From positions 3,446,501-3,510,500 of the forward strand of contig JAUPFP010000005.1 of the NCBI GenBank assembly GCA_036925085.1: a DNA stretch of 64,000 nt, written 5' to 3'. A model generated the notes under the pieces. It made no database searches. It saw only the letters and a program-made list of their open reading frames with translations, and was not told the DNA's origin. Shown here one piece after another: positions 11,325 through 22,505 of the stretch (the stretch's first letter is position 1; every line of letters starts with the position of its first letter). The position numbers were made by a program, and so were the translations under genes. This stretch comes from Brachycybe producta (Eukaryota > Arthropoda > Diplopoda > Playtdesmida > Andrognathidae).

Positions 11325-11602
11325 GCCTAGTACACACGTGATAATTTACATGCATTTAAGGCAAACAAACAATATGTCGAATTCAATTTATTCAGTTAAT
11401 AATCTGAAAATACTGAGTTAATTATAATTACTTAAATATAATATATAAACTATTGACAAAATATTGATTTAGTATTTTTCAATTTAAATAGGAACCAAAT
11501 AAAAATTCACTTTATTATTAAATAAAGTGAATTTTTATTATAATTCACCTAAACACATTTAATTTGAATTCATTTAACTCATGTGTGTGTGTACAAGGTA
11601 TT
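11325..11602. mobile_element. TACCTAGTACACAC-family MITE (copy 2)
   Basis: Left end GCCTAGTACACACGTGATAA, right end ATGTGTGTGTGTACAAGGTA. It contains a small perfect hairpin built of AAATTCACTTTATTATTAA and its inverse (about 11498-11540), and lacks part of the middle found in copy 1. Confidence 0.83.
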
Positions 11603-11867
11603 AAAAAACACATCACAGACAGAGAAAAAATAGGTTGACATATGCAATATGGGAGACAATGCTTCACATATTCAGGTAGGTATTTTACAGCTTGTTCCAA
11701 GCTAAAGCTTTGTACAGACGATCAATTCTGACTTGTCAATGCCAAAATTGATCGTCTATCAGGGCCCCTGTTTCTCAAAAATACAAGTCTTGTACTACAA
11801 GTGAATTTTATGGAGCCCTTAAAATAACATACATCGAAATTTCACAATTTATTATGAATTAAGTAGA

Positions 11868-12775
11868 GGTGGGACGACTACTAACTTTTCTCGAGTCCGA
11901 ATCCTAAAAGGTTCTCGAATCCTTCATATAAGAATCCTATTATTATTCATTAAGAAGATACATTATTCTTCGGAGTGTCAAGTGTTATAAGTACTTGGGG
12001 GGTTACAATGACAGGTGACCTTTCCTGGAAAAAACACATTGGTGGTGTTACTGGGAAAGCTCTACAAATGCTTCATTTTAGTCAAAGTTAAAACTATTGC
12101 CTATCAAGCATTGGCATTGGAGTATTGCTGCAGTGTATGGAATCCTCACTCTGTCACACTCACTCACATAAGGCAGCTAGGTTTGTTTGTGGCAGGCACA
12201 AGTTTACAGATAGTGTCACGGAGATGCTGTCAGTGCTACAATGGCATAGTTTGGCACATCGCAGGTCTGAGTTAAGTTTGAAATTGTTTGGAAAAATGAC
12301 ACGTGGTGATTGTCCTAAACCACAGTCCAGTGATATTCATAAAGCACTATATATGGGCAGGGCTGACCACTCTAAGAAAATTAGGGAGATTTTTGCTAGG
12401 ACAGATTCATACTATTGGTCTTTTTTTCCTAGAGTTATAAGACAATGGAATTCTCTTCCCGAGGAAGTGGTGAATGGGGATATTCATTTTGTTTTTATAT
12501 GTGTGCTTGACAATGCTTAATGCTGCATGTGGACTTTTATGTCCCTCTGACATAGGAATATTTGGCTGCTAGAGTACTAATTGTAATTGGTAGTGAATGC
12601 TTCTATTGAATGTCAATGGAGTTAAAACTAAGTTTACCAAAGTTTTTAACAGTTTTTTTAAGGTTAGGATTCGAAAGATTCAAAAGACGAAAAAAAGCGC
12701 GAGGATTCTAGTTTTCGAATCTCAAATATTTTTCAAGATTCGCGGGATTCGAGGATTTGAATGGCCCATCCCTAG
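11868..12775. mobile_element. Middle inverted-repeat element of the nest
   Basis: The left part reads AGAGGTGGGACGACTACTAA, CTCGAGTCCGAATCC and TTCTCGAATCC; the right part reads GGATTCGAAAGATTC, AGATTCGCGGGATTCGAGGA and ATGGCCCATCCCTAG. The two sides are imperfect inverses (TAGGGATGGGCC against AGAGGTGGGACG). It is interrupted by the retrotransposon fragment. Confidence 0.6.
11965..12590 (+). mobile_element. CR1/jockey-like retrotransposon 3' fragment (copy with internal deletion)
   Basis: Nearly the same text as 54020-54745, with a deletion of the segment between TTTTAGTCAAAG and TTAAAAC and another near 12118. It codes in pieces for the end of the reverse transcriptase polyprotein: CGDCPKPQSSDIHKALYMGR-type sequence (here RGDCPKPQ), HSKKIREIFARTDSYYWSF and VIRQWNSLPEEVVNGD. 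The 3' UTR words TTAATGCTGCATGTGGAC and GAGTACTAATTGTAATTG follow. Dead. Confidence 0.88.
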
Positions 12776-13347
12776 AATTAACCATTTGTAATGACAGTTT
12801 GTGAATTTGCGACGTATGTCCATTACAGGGCTCCGTAGAATTCACTTGTATTACAAGACTTGTATTTTTTGAGAACCAGGGGCCCCTGATGGGTTTTGTT
12901 AATTTAATCCAACTTTTATTGCTCATCGATATTCGCTCGAACTGGGCTCTGCTCGGCCAAAGATATTCACTTCAATTTTCCGGTTGAACTGAAAGAAGAA
13001 GCTGGACAGTGTAGGATCCGACAAACCTGGCAACGCTGAAACATAAGTATCTGAATAAAACATATTCATATCGCAATGATTGGAACAGAAGCAATTAGAA
13101 AGCCAAACAAAATTCATTTAAGAAATAATTTGAACGTGAAACAATTCAGTGATTGATAAGTCAGCATTAATTGTCTTTATCCTGCTTAAAGGAACAAAAT
13201 ATACCTGCCCTGATTATCTTACCTTTCACAAAAAGGGGGGAAAGCAAGCAATTGCCAAAGAGGCGGTACCTGCTTAAGTGCATAATTGAACAGCAGAACG
13301 TAGGCAGTAGGCTATATTGCCTCACTTAAATCCTATATCAGTCATCA

Positions 13348-13820
13348 GGACTCATCACACGGATCACTTTGTGGTGCCACAAAATGGTTGACACGGCGTG
13401 TTTCACACCGACCACCACTGAAAACAATGGCCTGCTGGTGGCTGGCAGTGCTTGCCACCGCTGTAGGACTAAACCACTCATCGTCACAGGCAATTAGAAA
13501 TCGGGACAAACAGAAGTTGGCTCTGCCCTTTTTTATGACGAACGGCAACTTCTACTTGGTTGGTTATGTAGTCTGACGTCACATGCTCCGCCCCTTTCAA
13601 CGTCGAACCACACAACATACCAATTAGAAGTTGCCGGTCGTCATAAAAAGGTCGGAGCCAACTTCTGTTTGTCCCGATTTCTAATTGCCTGTCTCATCGT
13701 CATTGTGATGCACACACAAAATATGGTGGCGGTGGCTCGTGTGAACACCCTATGTAATCAATGGTCTACTAAAATGACCACTTTACGTGGCGCTGCAAAG
13801 TGGTCCGTATGAAGCCCGCC
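13348..13820. mobile_element. GACCACTTT MITE split by a foldback MITE
   Basis: The left part (CATCACACGGATCACTTTG, TGGTGCCACAAAATGG) and the right part (AAAATGACCACTTTACGTGG, CGCTGCAAAGTGGTCCGTAT) are inverse ends. The first-arm foldback copy at 13486-13692 sits in its middle with a perfect 9-bp duplication, so it is the younger insertion. Confidence 0.7.
13486..13692. mobile_element. Foldback MITE, first-arm type, with 9-bp duplication CTCATCGTC
   Basis: Ends ACAGGCAATTAGAAATCGGG and ...CGATTTCTAATTGCCTGT. Directly flanked by CTCATCGTC at 13477-13485 and 13693-13701: an exact 9-bp target duplication. Arms are about 85 bp with a central unpaired stretch around CTGACGTCACATGCTCCGCC. No coding capacity. 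Confidence 0.95.
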
Positions 13821-13926
13821 TATATATATATATATCAGAGAAAGTGGCTAGCTAATCGAGCTTCTTTTTTTTTTTTTTTTCTTTCAAAAAAAGGTAAACT
13901 TTAATCAAGTAGAAACGCTCCATTAC

Positions 13927-14252
13927 CGTTTTCGTTGGCCTTTTCATGCTTTCCTAACCCTTTGAGACCTTCTCTCTCATTCGTATCAGATGCTGCATCG
14001 TCGTTGTCGTCATCGTCAACTCGATTGCGGGGTTCCCATGTGACTTTATTATCTTTCTTTAATCGACGCCTCGCGTTTGCAAACCACGTCGAAACCTGGG
14101 TTAGAGTCATTTTGGTGATAATGGCCAACATGATCTTTTCCCCTTTTGTCGGATATGGGTTTTTGCGGTGTTCGCTCAGCCATGCTTTTAATGTGCTTGT
14201 CGTTTCTCTCGTTGCGTTCTTTCGTCGTGAACCGTTGAGGTCAACCCCATAC
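13927..14252 (-). CDS. irx: Iroquois homeobox gene, homeodomain exon
   Basis: This exon codes for a TALE-class DNA-binding homeodomain, the core of a nuclear transcription factor that patterns ectoderm and nervous tissue in animals. The domain spans roughly residues 147-208 of the assembled protein: [20 protein letters not shown] (helix 1), the three-residue PYP loop extension that defines TALE proteins, [17 protein letters not shown] (helix 2) and [13 protein letters not shown] (recognition helix). Alanine after WF (homeodomain position 50) is the Iroquois-specific residue. An acidic stretch (VDDDDNDD) follows, as in araucan. Acceptor AATTATAG precedes 14252; donor GTAATG follows 13927. The frame is open past the donor to a stop at 13901, but this tail (GNGAFLLD) is probably intron because the next exon continues in phase 1. 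No disabling change is seen. Confidence 0.97.
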
Positions 14253-14829
14253 CTATAATTTAACAATAAAAAAAAACATATGTGGTTAAATATGGATACC
14301 GGAAGTTAAATTAATGGGTAGCTATTTTGGAGGGAAAATTTGAATTGATGATTTTGCGGCAGACATTATATAAAATAGTAGCCACGTTCCTAAAAATGTC
14401 TGCAACGTTTACCACGCCATAACCTCACTATATAGTATATATGATGCCTTCGATAAGATCCATGCAGCTAATGCTGTAAGGCTGTAAAAACCATGCTTTT
14501 AGCTGCATGATCGTAACGAGAGTATGATAACGCGATAACTAAAGCGTTGGCAATGGCTAATGCTGTAGAGCGTTTGCTAGCAGATCAGAATTTGGGAATG
14601 TGGCGATTCATTATGATTAGGGTCAACAGTTTTATGAAAATGCATATTCTTTTTGCTGCTTTATATTTCATGCTGTGTCAGATTTAAGCACGATTCATGT
14701 GATATGAAGTCGAATAACACTAGTTTTATTTTGCATATAATTGCATGTTTAAGGGTATTTGTATTTTGCATGCATATTTTGGGAATTTTACATGTTAAGG
14801 GCATATTTAACACTTTTTTTTCTAGAAAA

Positions 14830-15410
14830 ATTAGGCTTTTTCTATTTTAGTTCAAGAAACTGAACAAATTTTCAGTCATTCAAGAACTGCAAGACAATTT
14901 AAAATGTGCTACTGGGAATACTTCCAAAGAAGCAACAAAGAAATTGTCAACTGTATTAAAAAAAATAAAGGCTATTCTAAAAGAGCTCCAGAAGATTTGT
15001 GCAGTTTTGAATGGTGAAAATCTTAAAGAAGATATCAGTTTGTCTATTTCTGATATTGCTCGTTTTAAGCGGTACCAGTTACATCTTGTGATGTGGAACG
15101 TACTTTCTCGAAGTATAAAGCACAGGCATTTAGAAATCGGGACTAACACAAGTTGGCTCCGCCCTTTTTATGACGAACGCAACTTCTAATTGGTTGGTTA
15201 TGTGGTCTGACGTCTGATGTCTCCGCCCATTTCAACATCGAACCACACAACAAACCAATTAGAAGTTCCGGTCGTCATAAAAAGGGCGGAGCTAACTTGT
15301 GTTCGTCCCGATTTCTAAATGCCTGTGTATAAAGCTCTACTAAATAACAATCTGCATAATTTTAAATTTGAAAAATTGAGAATGTTTTTTGTTGTGTATT
15401 TCAATCCAAA
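14830..15410 (+). pseudogene. hAT transposase C-terminal fossil, interrupted
   Basis: Frames read FKKLNKFSVIQELQDNLKCA, then STVLKKIKAILKELQ and NGENLKEDISLSISDIARF. After a frameshift comes PVTSCDVERTFSKYKA; beyond the inserted MITE follows LLNNNLHNFKFEKLRMFFVV-type sequence. The VTS-C-DVERTFSKYK and NLxxFKFEKL segments are those of the hAT dimerisation domain (the family has ERxFS followed by an R/H-x-L-x-x-E-x-L helix). The catalytic part is absent, there is one frameshift and one insertion, so it cannot make active transposase. Confidence 0.8.
15122..15326. mobile_element. Foldback MITE, first-arm type, inside the hAT fossil (9-bp duplication GTATAAAGC)
   Basis: Ends ACAGGCATTTAGAAATCGGG and ...CGATTTCTAAATGCCTGT. 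Flanks GTATAAAGC at 15113-15121 and 15327-15335 are identical. It splits the transposase motif between SKYKA and LLNNN, which dates it after the hAT insertion. Confidence 0.95.
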
Positions 15411-15725
15411 AAAAATCATTGTGCAAATGATATCCAATAGTGCATATTTTAGGATTTTGACAGCATATTTGCATGCATATTTCTTTGATTTTGAGGGCAT
15501 GAAACCGTTGACCCTAATTATGATAAACAGATTGACTCAAATGTCGCAAACTGATAGTTATTTGTGAAAAATTTTGCATGATTTATTTTTATGAATTTAC
15601 TAAAAATGTTTTTACTAATTTAATTCTTGTTTTTTTGCTAATCATTTGTGTTTTGTGTCAAAACAGTAATTCCCAGTCGTACGGAATATAAACTATTTCA
15701 GAAGCAACATTTCTAAACTCTAGAG

Positions 15726-16010
15726 CAGTGGTCTCCAAAGTGGGGTACGTGAGTCGATAGGTGGGGGTATGCCAAGAAAATTTAATATTTTCTTCTTGAA
15801 ATTTTTTTCTAAGACAAGTTTTCTATTGACAGAAAAAAATACAAAAAAATAAGTAAAGAATAACAAACATTAACCTGTATTTTTTAAGTTACACGATTAT
15901 GAACACAAAATAGATGAGGAATTGTCACACATAGGCACATAGCCGGGTCCGTGCCATTTATTTTTCTTTTGTTTTAGGCGTATGCGATCAAAAACGTTTG
16001 GAGACCACTG
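15726..16010. mobile_element. hAT-type MITE with CAGTGGTCTCCAAA ends
   Basis: 285 bp bounded by CAGTGGTCTCCAAAGTGGGG and the inverse AACGTTTGGAGACCACTG. The CAGTGGT(C/T)(C/T)(C/T)AAA terminus is typical of Charlie-like hAT elements. The 8 bp on each side (CTCTAGAG and CTTTATGC at best) no longer match well. It contains AT-rich filler and no coding sequence. Confidence 0.85.
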
Positions 16011-19000
16011 CTTTATGCGGTAATGTTACACATACACAATAGAGAAAAAACAATCGCTGTTTTTGTTCATTTATTTTTTTCCTAAAAACAAAATAAAGAT
16101 CTTTAAAAATTTAAAAACCAGTTTAAGACGAAATATTAATGAAGTTTTTTCTTTTTCTTTCTGTAGTTTGGTTATGAACTTTGAATCAACGCTGGAAGAA
16201 ATTAATATAAAACAGTTCTTTCAATGGTTATGTGTTCGTTAAAAATAAAATAACCCTAAAAAAAGCATTGTTTTTAAAATTATTATGGATTAAAATATTA
16301 AGTGATGCTTTTGTTTAGGGCCTTTAAATTTAGTGTGAACTGAAATGAAATGAACTGAACTGGCTGCCAATACGAATCTTTAGAAGACAAAGTTTGAAAA
16401 ACAATTTTTTTTATTATTTCTTAATATAGTTTTTAAGTTGTGTTAGGCATTTTTTTTTTGCAAAGATCTGAGTAAAAGAGTATTATAATACATCCGTGGA
16501 TTAATAATGTTCTTACTGATAACGATCACTTTATAAAGTTTTACAGAATTCTGTTTAGTTTTTTTATGTGATTGTACACTGTAGTAGTGCTTCGTAATTG
16601 CTTTGCTTTTGTTGTCATTATTAATATTTAAGATTAATATTTAAAAAAAATATTTGTTATTAAAAAAAGACTGATTTAAAACAAAAAAAATCTGAGAAAC
16701 ATTTTAAGTGTTTTTATAATGTGGTTATTGATTAAATACTTGTCATATCGTAAATTTCTCGCATTTCAGGGCAACAATATCGATTCATCATGGGTCATCG
16801 AGGGGTGAACTTGGTAAACGGACAATGATTGAGGGTGGGGATACACAACGGTGGCTTGTCGCACAGTATAGCTTTTTGGCCAAATTCTATTAAGAGTAGT
16901 GAGGTACTCATTAAGAATAACAATTAGTACATGAGGTACCCATACATTAAGCTGCGCACACTACTGGACACAACTGACATACCAGAGCAAAGACTTGTAA
17001 TGGTCAGTCCTAGGCCTTAGAAGTTTTTGCTCCCCAAGTGTTTTTTCCCTTTTTCTCCTGTCTATCTTTCCCCACCCCCCTTGCTCTTTATGATTTTTTG
17101 GATGCATTACGGATGTGGACCATCATTGTTGGAGCTCTGCAACGAATTTTCATCAATGTAATGCACTGAGGTAATTTTAGAAAAACATTTCCATTTGCAA
17201 GACACATGATTGGTGTTCCTTGGAGGCCTCAAGAGCTGGGTTTGGGTTTTGTTAGGTCTGGCCTGATCTTTCCATTGGTAGGTCTTGTACCATTTGAAAG
17301 TGTTGGCCTGTGTGCTATTCTTTATATTTGAAAGCTAACAACATATAATTCAAGATGAACTCAACTTATAATTTTAAAAGTTGATCACTTGGTTGTGAAT
17401 TTGGTGATGATGGTATTGATGTGGTTGGTATTGATGAGATTTATAAATAAATTGCATTGCCCAATTTTATGGCAGATCACAGTTTGTACACCTGGTCTGA
17501 CATCTCGTTTCAGGGAGGCCGATGGTGCTACTTTTCGGATAGCATTTTACGAGCTGTAAAATCAATGGTTTTTGTCACATACTAATGGGACTCGTGTGCA
17601 TGGCTCATACACATGCACTCTGATAACCTAACCAATGAAAAGCACTATAAAGAATTACAAGAGGCAAAACACACTCACTCTTTGTCCGTGTATCAAGTTT
17701 TAGGTATCGCTCTGCACTTCGAGGGATCATCATTCATCATCATTGGTTAAAGGTGTGCAACATGTTTTTTAATTTTATTTATTTTTCATTTAACTCAGAT
17801 CTTTGCCTACTTTTGCATTTGAAAGTGGAGCAATTGTCGCAATCATAGCAACATTGCTCTGCATCCAAAATTATATTCAGATTTAGCCATTTGTTTGTGC
17901 ATGTATGTTGTCAAATTTTGGGTTAATTATGTCATCAATTTTAATTGGGTTTAATATTTAATCTTAATTGGGTTTAATGTTTTTTATTTTTTATTTAATT
18001 TTTAATCTCAAGTGGGTTTAATTTATTCTTACTTGGGTTTAATTTTTAATCTCATTTGTGTTTAATTGATTGTATACATAATTGGGTTTTATCATTGTTG
18101 TTTATGAATTTTGTTTTTAATTTAATGAGTTTTGTTTAATTTGGTATTTTTTTTAAATTTAATTGGGTTTTGTGATTATTTAATTTGGGACTTCTCTTTG
18201 ATTGTTTAATAGGGTTTTGTTATTGTTTCATGGTTTCGACATTGGTTTATGGCACATAAATAACGCAAGTTACAATGTGTAACTTGTGTTATTTTGTGTG
18301 GAAATGTGTAATTTCAACCTAATTTGGTTTCTGACAATTTTTCATTTGTTTTAGATAGTTTTCTCATACATGAAGTAACATTTATTTTTAATTGGTTTTT
18401 GATTATTCATGATCAACACAATTGAATAATTTGTTACAAGTGTTATTTGGTTTTGAAATCATGTTTCATAATTGTAATTTGCGTTTACAATATTTTTTCT
18501 CTTGTACAGGAAAAACTTTAATTTGTATTTGGTTATGATTAGGTCTTTGCTAGAGTTAGGGATTGTTAGCGCTTTGTCCCCCCTTGGTTACGGATTGTAA
18601 TTATCGTTTGCATGCAGTCACTTTTTTTCATTTGCATTGTCATATATCATTTGCAAACTAATCAAAAATATTTTTTTCATGCCGAATTAATTTTTTTAAG
18701 AAATTTTAGATAATTTTATTCATTTGTTTGTGGGTCTTTCCATGTTGTGCCAGTTAAACGAGTTATTAGTGTTTTTGAAGGTATTAATGATTATTTTTCG
18801 AATATTTGTTTTTTATGCTAAATGCTAATTGGCTTTGTTTTTTTATTTAATAGATTTCTGGCAGGAAAAGTTGTTGTTTGGCGGCATGTTCGGATAGTTA
18901 ACATACGAGCATGTATAATGGCAATGACTTAATTTTCATTTGCATTCTTAGAAGTTTATTTAGGTTGAATTGCTAAATATGACATCTCAGAGATTTAAAG

Positions 19001-20160
19001 TTCCCGTTAGATTTTATTATTGGGAACTGTTGAATATTATATTGTACATAGAATATTTAATTATCACATAATTAATGATAAAATTAATAACAAAGGAAGT
19101 TGTCCCTTTGAGGACCCTAGCTGCGAAAAGATAGGCGTATTCATTATACTTTCCCTCATAGCAATGTAACAAACGGGTAAGAGTTACATTAGGCGAGAGT
19201 TTAAATTCGGTTTCGTTTGGATTGGGTTAAGCTTGGTTAGATTTTTGTTAACTTTACTTAGGCTTGGGTTTCATTAGCCCATCATTAGTTAAGTTTAGTC
19301 ATATTCGGATTTAGCTATAGGTTAAAAGTTTCGTTTGGTTGTATGTAGTTCTTTTTGATTATGTAAGGTTCGTCACACATAAAGACGCATTCATATCTAA
19401 TGGTTTTTGTTAAGGACTTTTATCATGTGCCCGTTATATTATTAAAATCAGGTGTATTTAATTTTAACACAAATTGTATGTATGTAAAATGGGATACATT
19501 TTTAGGTCAGCATCCATATTTTTTCTTTAAAAAAATGTTAGCCGCCATGACCTCATAAGGAGCCAAGAATTAAACCTTGCTACTCTTATTAAAAATAAAA
19601 TAACCCTAACATTTATGGGTTATAATAGACAGTAGTAGTAGTAGGCTATTATATAGAAGTGACTCATAAAGAGTCATAACTATAAATATATACAGTTACA
19701 AGATTTAATAATTATTGTTGTAGAGACAGAAATCGAAAAGTTGGTAAGGGGGGGGGGGGGGGAAGGGAGGGACTGAGAGAACAAAAAGTTGTACAACAAC
19801 TTCTTTCTTGTATTGTGTTGAGTAAAGAAATAATTGATCAGAAAACACACATGTATTCTTTTAAAAGTGTGCAAATGAAATGTGTAGAACTAGATTATTC
19901 CAAATAAATGTTTTAAATAAGAAACAAACTAAGCTAAAAACCTAATCAAAACTGGTTTAACGTTTGGTTCAAAACTGGTTTTGAACGTTTGGTTCAGACC
20001 AAAATAAGTTAAAATTACAATAGTTTTCACTATTTTTTCAATAAAAGAAAAAGTTTGAAAAAATTAACGTCAAATATGATGAAAAGTCTAAAAAAATTGA
20101 AGAACTTTAAAAATAAATGGGGGGGGGGGGGGGGGGAGAGGGGGTATAGCCTAGAAAAAG
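16011..20160. other. Iroquois large intron: AT-rich, no gene seen
   Basis: No domain-bearing frame is present on either strand. At about 17915-18240 a degenerate repeat of AATTGGGTTTAAT-like units occurs. G runs lie at 19747-19762 and 20119-20136. The rest is anonymous. Conserved enhancers, expected near Iroquois genes, cannot be recognised without comparison to another species. Confidence 0.6.
17915..18240. repeat. Degenerate tandem (T/A)AATTGGGTTTAAT repeat
   Basis: The words TTGGGTTTAAT, GTGGGTTTAAT, TTGGGTTTTAT and AGGGTTTTG recur about ten times with spacing of roughly 25-40 bp. Likely an old, decayed minisatellite. Confidence 0.55.
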
Positions 20161-20381
20161 TCACAATTTGTAGCTAGGTGGCGCTGAATTGCAATAGTAT
20201 AGTCAAGGTTCTCCTTATAAAGGTTAACAAAAGTCGCCATGTTCGTTTTATCACGCGGCATCTACATAACATGGGAATCTACGAGTATATTTTGTGTACG
20301 TTATTTTGCATACACTTTCTCTCTCTATCTGTTCCATGTAAACAGCTAACACTTGACCAAATAAACATGGCCGCTTTAAGT

Positions 20382-20585
20382 ACAGGCAATTAGAAATCGG
20401 GACAAACAGAAGTTGGCTCCGCCCTTTTTATGACGAACGCAACTTCCAATTGGTTGGTTATGTAGTCTGACGTCACATGCTCCGCCCTTTTCAACGTCGA
20501 ACTACACAACAAACAATTAGAAGTTGCCGGTCGTCATAAAAAGGGCGGAGCCAACTTCTGTTTGTCCCGATTTTTAATTGCCAGT
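20382..20585. mobile_element. Foldback MITE, first-arm type, with 9-bp duplication GCTTTAAGT
   Basis: Ends ACAGGCAATTAGAAATCGGG and ...GATTTTTAATTGCCAGT (last bases mutated from CCTGT). Flanking GCTTTAAGT at 20373-20381 and 20586-20594 is an exact 9-bp duplication. Confidence 0.95.
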
Positions 20586-20866
20586 GCTTTAAGTAACCTT
20601 CGTAAAGAGAAAGAACCTTGAGAGTAGCTCTGGCCACTATAACAACAGTATTTTTTAAATGTGTTTTTTGAGTTGTTTATTGAGCCCTAGAAAAGGCCTT
20701 AGGCGTACTTGACATATCTACAGAAGTCTCTTTCCAATGCTAAATATTAATTAAGCCCAATTAATAAAAACGATTACAAAAAAAAACTATTTGCAAAGAG
20801 AATGAAAAAAAGTGACATAAAATTAACAAAAAAACACACCAAATTAAGTAAGGCCTTGTTTCCATT

Positions 20867-20980
20867 TAGGTGAAAATTTGAAATTTTTAAAAATTTCAAC
20901 TGGTGAAAAATAGAACACTAGTTCACTAGTTAAAATTTTCAAATATTTCAAATTTTCACCAAAAATGGAAACAAGACCGA
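20867..20980. mobile_element. Short foldback element (about 110 bp)
   Basis: Left GGCCTTGTTTCCATTTAGG, TGAAAATTTGAAATTTTT; right AAATATTTCAAATTTTCACC, AAAAATGGAAACAAGACCG. The two halves are inverse over about 45 bp around an ACTAGTTCACTAGT centre. It abuts the next MITE. Confidence 0.75.
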
Positions 20981-20981
20981 A

Positions 20982-21272
20982 TACTTAGTACACACCTGAT
21001 AATTTAAATGCATTTAAATTATAAACGTCTTCTACATAGCCCTGTGAAGGGCAAACAATCTATCGAATTCAATTTATTCAGTTAATAATCTGAAAATATT
21101 GAGTTAATTACTTAAATATAATATAGAAACTACTGAAAAAATATTGATTTAGTATTTCAATTTAAAACATTGATTATAAAGTCAATTTTTATTTGGTTCG
21201 TGTCTTTAACTGGATTCGGCAAAATTCACCTAAACACATTCATTTAACTCATGTGTGTACGTACAAGGTATA
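20982..21272 (+). mobile_element. TACCTAGTACACAC-family MITE (copy 3, forward)
   Basis: Left end TACTTAGTACACACCTGATA, right end TGTGTACGTACAAGGTA. It is one half of a head-to-head pair with the inverted copy at 21342-21631; the spacer is about 70 bp. Confidence 0.88.
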
Positions 21273-21341
21273 CTGTATATGAGTACCCAGTATTTTAAAC
21301 TTGTTTGCATCATAAACACTTTATGTATGAAATAAGTGTTA

Positions 21342-21631
21342 TACCTTGTACACACACGAGTTAAATGAATTCAAATTAATGTAAATGTGTTTAGGTGAAT
21401 TATACGGAATCCAGTTAAGGACATAGGAACCAAATAAAAATTGACTTTATTATTAATTTATTTTAAATTGAAATACTAAATCAATATTTTGTCAATAGTT
21501 TATAAATTATATTTAAGTATTAACTCAATATTTTCAGGTTATTAACTGAATAAATTGAATTCGACATTGTTTGTTTGCCCTTCACAAGGCTCTGTAGATG
21601 CATTTAAATTATCAGGTGTGTACTAGGTATA
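21342..21631 (-). mobile_element. TACCTAGTACACAC-family MITE (copy 4, inverted)
   Basis: Starts TACCTTGTACACACACGAG and ends ATCAGGTGTGTACTAGGTA. Read in reverse it follows copies 1 and 3. With copy 3 it forms an imperfect 650-bp palindrome. Confidence 0.88.
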
Positions 21632-22505
21632 AGGATGCTATAGTAGATTGTATTTTTTTGGTGATTTCGTGTCTTTGTTTTGCAATAGCATTTACAATAC
21701 TTGTATAGATTGTTTTTTTCTTATGAGTTTTAGTACAAAAAAAAATAAAATAATAATAAATCATAAATCAAACCATTTCAAAACTTTGAAATTAATGACG
21801 CAATTAACATTAATCTTTATATTTTTTAAAGGAATTAAATAAAAAATTGAAATTAAACAGGTTATAGAAGTATTTGAAATAAACGGAACATAATAATTTT
21901 AGCGAAAATATGCAATTAAAAATGAAACTATCCAAAATTAATTGTTTACTTTTAATTACTTTTATTTATTTGCAATTTTTTTTTAAATTTTAATTGTTTT
22001 AATTAAATTTTAAATTTTTTTTATTTCCATACAGAATTTAGAACAGAAAACTATTAGTGTGCACTGTATGTATTTTACATTACTAAATTTGAAAATTACA
22101 ATTTATTTCAAATAACGATCTATAAAAAAAAATTAAAAAATTGAAATAACGGGTTAAAAAATGGTTCCGATAATCGACGCTCTACTTGTAGATATTTGAA
22201 TTGCAATTTAGTTAAAATATTTCAGCTTATCGTCGCGTTAAGAAGTGCTACTTCGTAACTGACGATTTTTGGTGCTTTTGAGGTTTCCGTATAAAAAAAA
22301 TCAGTGTCGACTTTCTGAAAACATTGCGTAACAAACAAAAAATTTAGTTTTAAGATATTGACTGGTAGAGACATCTGGTGGAAAATTTTCAAATCCTTTT
22401 AATGTGATTTCGCGAAAATTTAAAAAAACATTGTTTGTGACGTCACGTAGGTAACATAATTACAGTTAAACATGGCTCCAAATAATTTTATTACCAAAAA
22501 AAATT

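Larger units (their letters stand above)
11760..12888. mobile_element. Outer inverted-repeat element carrying two nested insertions
   Basis: The left end CAGGGCCCCTGTTTCTCAAA is followed by ATACAAGTCTTGTA and AAGTGAATTTTATGGAGCCC. The right end is the inverse: AGGGCTCCGTAGAATTCACT, TACAAGACTTGTATTTTTTG, AGAACCAGGGGCCCCTG. Inside lies a second inverted-repeat element (about 11868-12775), which itself holds a retrotransposon fragment (11965-12590). Confidence 0.75.
14618..15516. mobile_element. hAT transposon remnant with 8-bp duplication ATTATGAT
   Basis: The left end TAGGGTCAACAGTTTTATG and right end CATGAAACCGTTGACCCTA are inverse. Both sides are flanked by ATTATGAT (14610-14617 and 15517-15524), an exact 8-bp duplication as hAT elements make. 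After removing the nested MITE (15122-15326 plus one duplicate) it is about 685 bp and holds only a C-terminal piece of transposase, so it is a deletion derivative in an Iroquois intron. Confidence 0.93.

Noticed and set aside
13901-13926. The homeodomain exon reading on to a stop at 13901 as the true protein end
   Set aside because: It would lose the Iro-box part; a donor at 13926 and a phase-compatible acceptor at 9335 give the expected Iroquois architecture. A rare short isoform is not excluded.
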